Shown in pieces: positions 47,156 to 49,939 of a stretch of 49,939 nucleotides of DNA (the first letter of the stretch is position 1; each line of letters starts with the position of its first letter). This DNA is from Gammaproteobacteria bacterium BRH_c0 (GTDB lineage Bacteria > Pseudomonadota > Gammaproteobacteria > Pseudomonadales > Porticoccaceae), in the NCBI GenBank assembly GCA_000961645.1, contig LADM01000017.1, forward strand, positions 1 through 49,939, in the 5' to 3' direction. The position numbers and the translations under genes were made by a program. A model generated the notes under the pieces. That model saw only the letters and a program-made list of their open reading frames with translations. It was not told the DNA's origin and made no database searches.

Positions 47156-48901
47156 TTAGTCCGGTTCGGAATTTTCCGGACCAGCTGCCCGGTAAGGGCC
47201 TTGCCCCGCTGCCGATGAGGTGATATGCAGGTTGTTGCGCCCCTCTGCCTTGGCGGCGTAAAGGGCTTCATCGGCACGCTGCAGAATCTGCTCAACGGTG
47301 TCTGCGGGCTGGGCCAGATAACCGCCGACACTGACTGTCAGCTCCACACCCGATTGACCAGCGCCGCTTTCAATCCGGGCGCGAATCCGTCCACCGATAG
47401 TTTCAAGGGTATCGCCATCGCAGGGAGACAACACCACCAGGAACTCGTCGCCCCCCCAGCGCGCGGCCTGATCATAGGGACGGATACTGGCCCGCAGGGC
47501 ATCGGCAATGTCGGTCAGAGCCTGATCTCCGGCCATATGGCCACAGCTATCGTTGAGCTGCTTGAAATTGTCGACATCAAGCCAGATCACGCCAAACGCA
47601 GTGCCGTGGCGGCGTATCCGTTCCACTTCGGTACTGAGCAGTTCGGTCATGCCGCGGCGATTGACAAGATCGGTGAGTGGATCGAGCCGGGCCAGCTTGT
47701 GGAGCGCCACGGTGCGCTCCCGCACCTTGTCTTCCAGCTCCCGGGTATGGTTGTTGATACCCTCGGCCATGGCGCCAAAATGCTGGATCAGGCGACCGAT
47801 CTCGCCCTTGCCGGTGGGCAACTGTTGCGGAGCCAGATTGCCGTCCCGCACCTTCAGCATCGACATTTCAAGTTTCGCCATCGGGTCAAGAATCAGGCGC
47901 CGCAACATCAGGTGCATCAGCAGCAGGGCAATCAGAAAAGTCAGGATAAACACCAGCACCACCAATCCGAAACTGCTTACCGGCATCAGCACATCGAGAT
48001 CGAGCAGGGTAATTTCGTACCAGTCGATACCTGGCAGATAGGCAATCCCGGCCAGGTGACGCTTGCCATCCACCATGACAAAGTCGGTCAACACCCTGCT
48101 GTGTTCCCCTGACTCACCACTCAGGGCAGTCATCATGGCTTGCAGGCGCTGGCGATCACCAGCGTTATCGAGCAGCAGGCTAACGGTTTTTTTCTGCCCT
48201 TCCGGCTTGACGATGCTGGCATAGTCGATAAGCGCCGGGTCGCGGTGCAACTGGATGGCGCCAGTGTGATCCACAAACAGCGTGGTAACACCTGGCTGGT
48301 TAATATCGACAATGTCATTCAGAAATTCGTCGAGCCCCATGCCAGTACCGACAACTCCCACAATCCTGTCACCATCGCGCATCAACACATCGATCCACAG
48401 CTTGGTGACACCCAGCTCCTCATCGGGGTTGATGTTGATATGGAAGTCGCGCCCCTCATCCACCAGCCGGTAGAACCAGGCATCGGCGGGTTTATCCGGC
48501 TTTAAATGGTAGCGCAACTCACGGCCATTAAATTCCTCGCTGGCGTTGTTATGGTAATAGGCGCCGGAATCCCGCAAGGCGACGAAGTAACTGCGATCGC
48601 GGAAGTTGCGTCGGAAACTTTCCATCTCATCGAGGGCGTGTTGTTCAAGCTGGGGGTTGGACGGTTCCCGCGCCCAGCGCTTGAGCACATTGGAATCGGC
48701 CATCTGGCGGGCCAGAGTAATCTCCCTTTCCAGCGGCTGGAGAATCCGCGCGCTGTCATAGCGAACCTGGATTTCCGCCACCCGCAGGCCCCATTGTTCG
48801 ATGGTACCGGCGGCAATACGCAAAAAGACCCAGGAGGCAGACAGTGACGCCATCACAAACAGAACGGCGGCAAACAGCAGAAAACGCGTTTTCAGACTCA
48901 C
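47156..48901 (-). CDS. Membrane diguanylate cyclase with periplasmic sensor domain
   Basis: A 581-residue protein. An N-terminal helix (about 7-27) is followed by a periplasmic Cache-like domain of about 280 residues (with Y-F-V-A-L-R-D-S-G-A-Y-Y and W-I-D-V-L-M-R). A second helix at about 315-335, a HAMP-like linker, a coiled coil and a GGDEF domain follow. The active motif R-W-G-G-D-E-F is at 481-487, and the inhibitory R-P-Y-D (I-site) lies five residues before GGDEF, so it should make c-di-GMP and be product-inhibited. The start is GTG at 48901 with AGGGA upstream. The ligand is unknown. It ends 125 bases before prfC begins. Confidence 0.92.
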   Translation of the reverse strand: MSLKTRFLLFAAVLFVMASLSASWVFLRIAAGTIEQWGLRVAEIQVRYDSARILQPLEREITLARQMADSNVLKRWAREPSNPQLEQHALDEMESFRRNFRDRSYFVALRDSGAYYHNNASEEFNGRELRYHLKPDKPADAWFYRLVDEGRDFHININPDEELGVTKLWIDVLMRDGDRIVGVVGTGMGLDEFLNDIVDINQPGVTTLFVDHTGAIQLHRDPALIDYASIVKPEGQKKTVSLLLDNAGDRQRLQAMMTALSGESGEHSRVLTDFVMVDGKRHLAGIAYLPGIDWYEITLLDLDVLMPVSSFGLVVLVFILTFLIALLLMHLMLRRLILDPMAKLEMSMLKVRDGNLAPQQLPTGKGEIGRLIQHFGAMAEGINNHTRELEDKVRERTVALHKLARLDPLTDLVNRRGMTELLSTEVERIRRHGTAFGVIWLDVDNFKQLNDSCGHMAGDQALTDIADALRASIRPYDQAARWGGDEFLVVLSPCDGDTLETIGGRIRARIESGAGQSGVELTVSVGGYLAQPADTVEQILQRADEALYAAKAEGRNNLHITSSAAGQGPYRAAGPENSEPD

Positions 48902-49206
48902 TTGATATTTCCCTGTGTACGGCAGGAATCAACCGCAAAATCCACTTGCCTGCAATCTGCAACCATAAATACCGGGCCTCACCACCCAGCTGGATATCAG
49001 CACTGACCTGATAATCTGCCTCTGCTGGCAAGTATGCAAGCGCACCCGCAGGGCATTACTGACAAACGGTTAGTACAGGCTGCTGACCGCCCCGCTGGCG
49101 GGCTTCAGGGCTTGTGTGGCTGGCTGTTGCTTGAAGTCTGGCATTGCGCACAGAAATGGCCCGAACAAGCCGGGCCTTTTCTGCTTATATTGTGGGGAGG
49201 ACTAAG
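48902..49206. other. Intergenic region between GGDEF gene and insertion sequence
   Basis: No gene is recognised. It includes the promoter side of the diguanylate cyclase gene, a cccgc-tg-gcggg mini-palindrome near 49096-49107 and an orphan plus-strand terminator (49158-49180). Small open stretches carry no family signal. Confidence 0.5.
49158..49180 (+). terminator. Orphan plus-strand terminator near the insertion sequence
   Basis: ggcccg (49158-49163) pairs with cgggcc (49171-49176) around a seven-base loop, followed by TTTT. No plus-strand gene ends nearby. It may belong to a non-annotated transcript or be left from a gene disrupted by insertion. Confidence 0.5.
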
Positions 49207-49939
49207 GGAACCTCTGAATAATGACTGAATTTTCCGCGCTGATGTTTGAAAAATCAGGTCGTAAACGATGACGAGATCATTTTTACGTCAATTTTGGTCG
49301 GAACTCGCTCTTTCGAGCGGGCTATCCCCCGCTATTGGCGTATTTCAGACGCAACTTGCCTGCAAGCCCCCTGTCAACGCTTTCTTGAGAAGCACTTTCC
49401 CGGCCATCACCAGGTTGACCAAAGCGCAGGAGACAAACAGGTGGTGAGCATTCTTCGTCAATCCGCGGTAGCGCACTTTGATGAAGCCGAAGCGACGCTT
49501 CATGATACCAAAGGGGTGTTCCACCCTGGCGCGCACTTTGGATTTATTGCGGTTCTTGTTCTTTTCCACTTCACTCAGAGGGTGATTCTTGTACCCTTTC
49601 CGATTGGTAAAGTCCTGTGCTTTCGGCGCCACCTCGGCGATGCTCTCCTTCTTGCCGGTGTAGGCCGAATCACCCCAGACGCGGGTTTCTTCCCCGTGCA
49701 GCAGGTCCCCGACAACCACCGAGTCGTGGACATTCGCCGAGGTGGCCACCACGCTGTGGATCAGCTTGGTCTTGCTGTCCACCCCGATATGCGCCTTCAT
49801 GCCGAAGTACCACTGGTTGCCCTTGCGGGTGGAGCGCATGTCCGGGTCCCTGGCTTTGTCCTGATTCTTGGTGGAACTCGGGGCATTGATGATGGTGGCA
49901 TCCACGATGGTACCTCGCCCTACCTTCAGGCCGTTCTTC
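49207..49939 (-). mobile_element. IS5-family insertion sequence, one end (continues outside)
   Basis: The sequence ggaacctctgaataa (49207-49221) has the form of an IS5-family terminal repeat. The transposase gene begins 124 bases inside it and reads towards it, so this is the transposase 3' end. The far end and the matching repeat lie outside the window, hence the target duplication cannot be checked. The adjacent ctaa/ctaag on the outside would fit an IS5-type target. Confidence 0.8.
49345..49939 (-). CDS. IS5-family transposase (C-terminal part; start outside window)
   Basis: The frame is open to the window edge (reading K-N-G-L-K-V-G-R-G-T-I-V-D-A-T-I-I before residue A-P-S-S). About 198 residues are visible. 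The DDE triad is seen as Asp in I-V-D-A-T-I, Asp in V-W-G-D-S-A-Y-T-G and Glu in R-A-R-V-E-H-P-F-G. The H-I-G-V-D and G-N-Q-W-Y-F-G-M-K-A-H motifs fit IS5-group transposases (complete about 320-330 residues). The visible part has no frameshift, so the element may be intact. Confidence 0.92.
   Translation of the reverse strand, partial: KNGLKVGRGTIVDATIINAPSSTKNQDKARDPDMRSTRKGNQWYFGMKAHIGVDSKTKLIHSVVATSANVHDSVVVGDLLHGEETRVWGDSAYTGKKESIAEVAPKAQDFTNRKGYKNHPLSEVEKNKNRNKSKVRARVEHPFGIMKRRFGFIKVRYRGLTKNAHHLFVSCALVNLVMAGKVLLKKALTGGLQASCV

Noticed and set aside
47225-48112. 295-residue open frame antisense to the GGDEF gene
   Set aside because: His/Gln-rich shadow translation with no domain; the GGDEF reading has all expected motifs.
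49617-49889. Plus-strand frame inside the insertion sequence
   Set aside because: Pro/Ser/Arg-rich shadow of the transposase; no motif.

Overview
The window is chromosomal DNA of a gammaproteobacterium. The best anchor is the gene order tRNA-Val, thrS, infC, rpmI, rplT, pheS, pheT, ihfA, merR, tRNA-Pro (30085-37610, minus strand), which is typical of Pseudomonas and its relatives. The mix around it (DUF748, DUF2959, CSS-EAL, short-chain dehydrogenase (SDR) and MaoC genes, exported carboxymuconolactone decarboxylase fold, EctD) suggests a marine or environmental member of the Pseudomonadales/Cellvibrionales side. Genus cannot be fixed from sequence reading alone. Most genes are GC-rich; one gene near 9.8-10.6 kb is clearly AT-richer.

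Layout. 1-3.9 kb: a structured non-coding repeat, then peroxide defence (ahpC-ahpF), a CsbD-like stress protein and a glutathione S-transferase. 4.0-9.35 kb: an oligopeptide ABC importer (lipoprotein, two permeases, one fused double ATPase). 9.35-10.7 kb: an accessory patch with a repeat, a MazE/AbrB antitoxin remnant and an orphan NYN/OST-HTH protein. 10.8-29.6 kb: mostly single-gene units. These are two similar SDRs (the second beside a MaoC-like gene), an EAL protein, RNA-modifying enzymes (RlmA, RluF), several DUF proteins, an exported unknown protein, an amino-acid permease, an alcohol dehydrogenase, an orphan TonB, a giant DUF748 protein and a CREST-family membrane protein. 29.9-37.6 kb: the translation/IHF block, bracketed by two tRNAs, with a strong terminator just before pheS that implies attenuation. 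38-49.2 kb: an ABC exporter, aldo/keto reductase, PAS-PAS hybrid histidine kinase, VOC protein, stand-alone ectoine-hydroxylase-like gene, acyltransferase, RF3 and a diguanylate cyclase. 49.2 kb to the end: one end of an IS5-family insertion sequence that runs out of the window.

I found no CRISPR array, prophage, rRNA operon or complete new multi-gene system. The observations most worth following are the two tandem FixL-type PAS domains carrying the heme-ligand His and distal Arg at canonical spacing, the pheST attenuator, the EctD homologue without ectABC, the antitoxin remnant beside the NYN/OST-HTH gene, and several small tandem or inverted repeats at gene ends.
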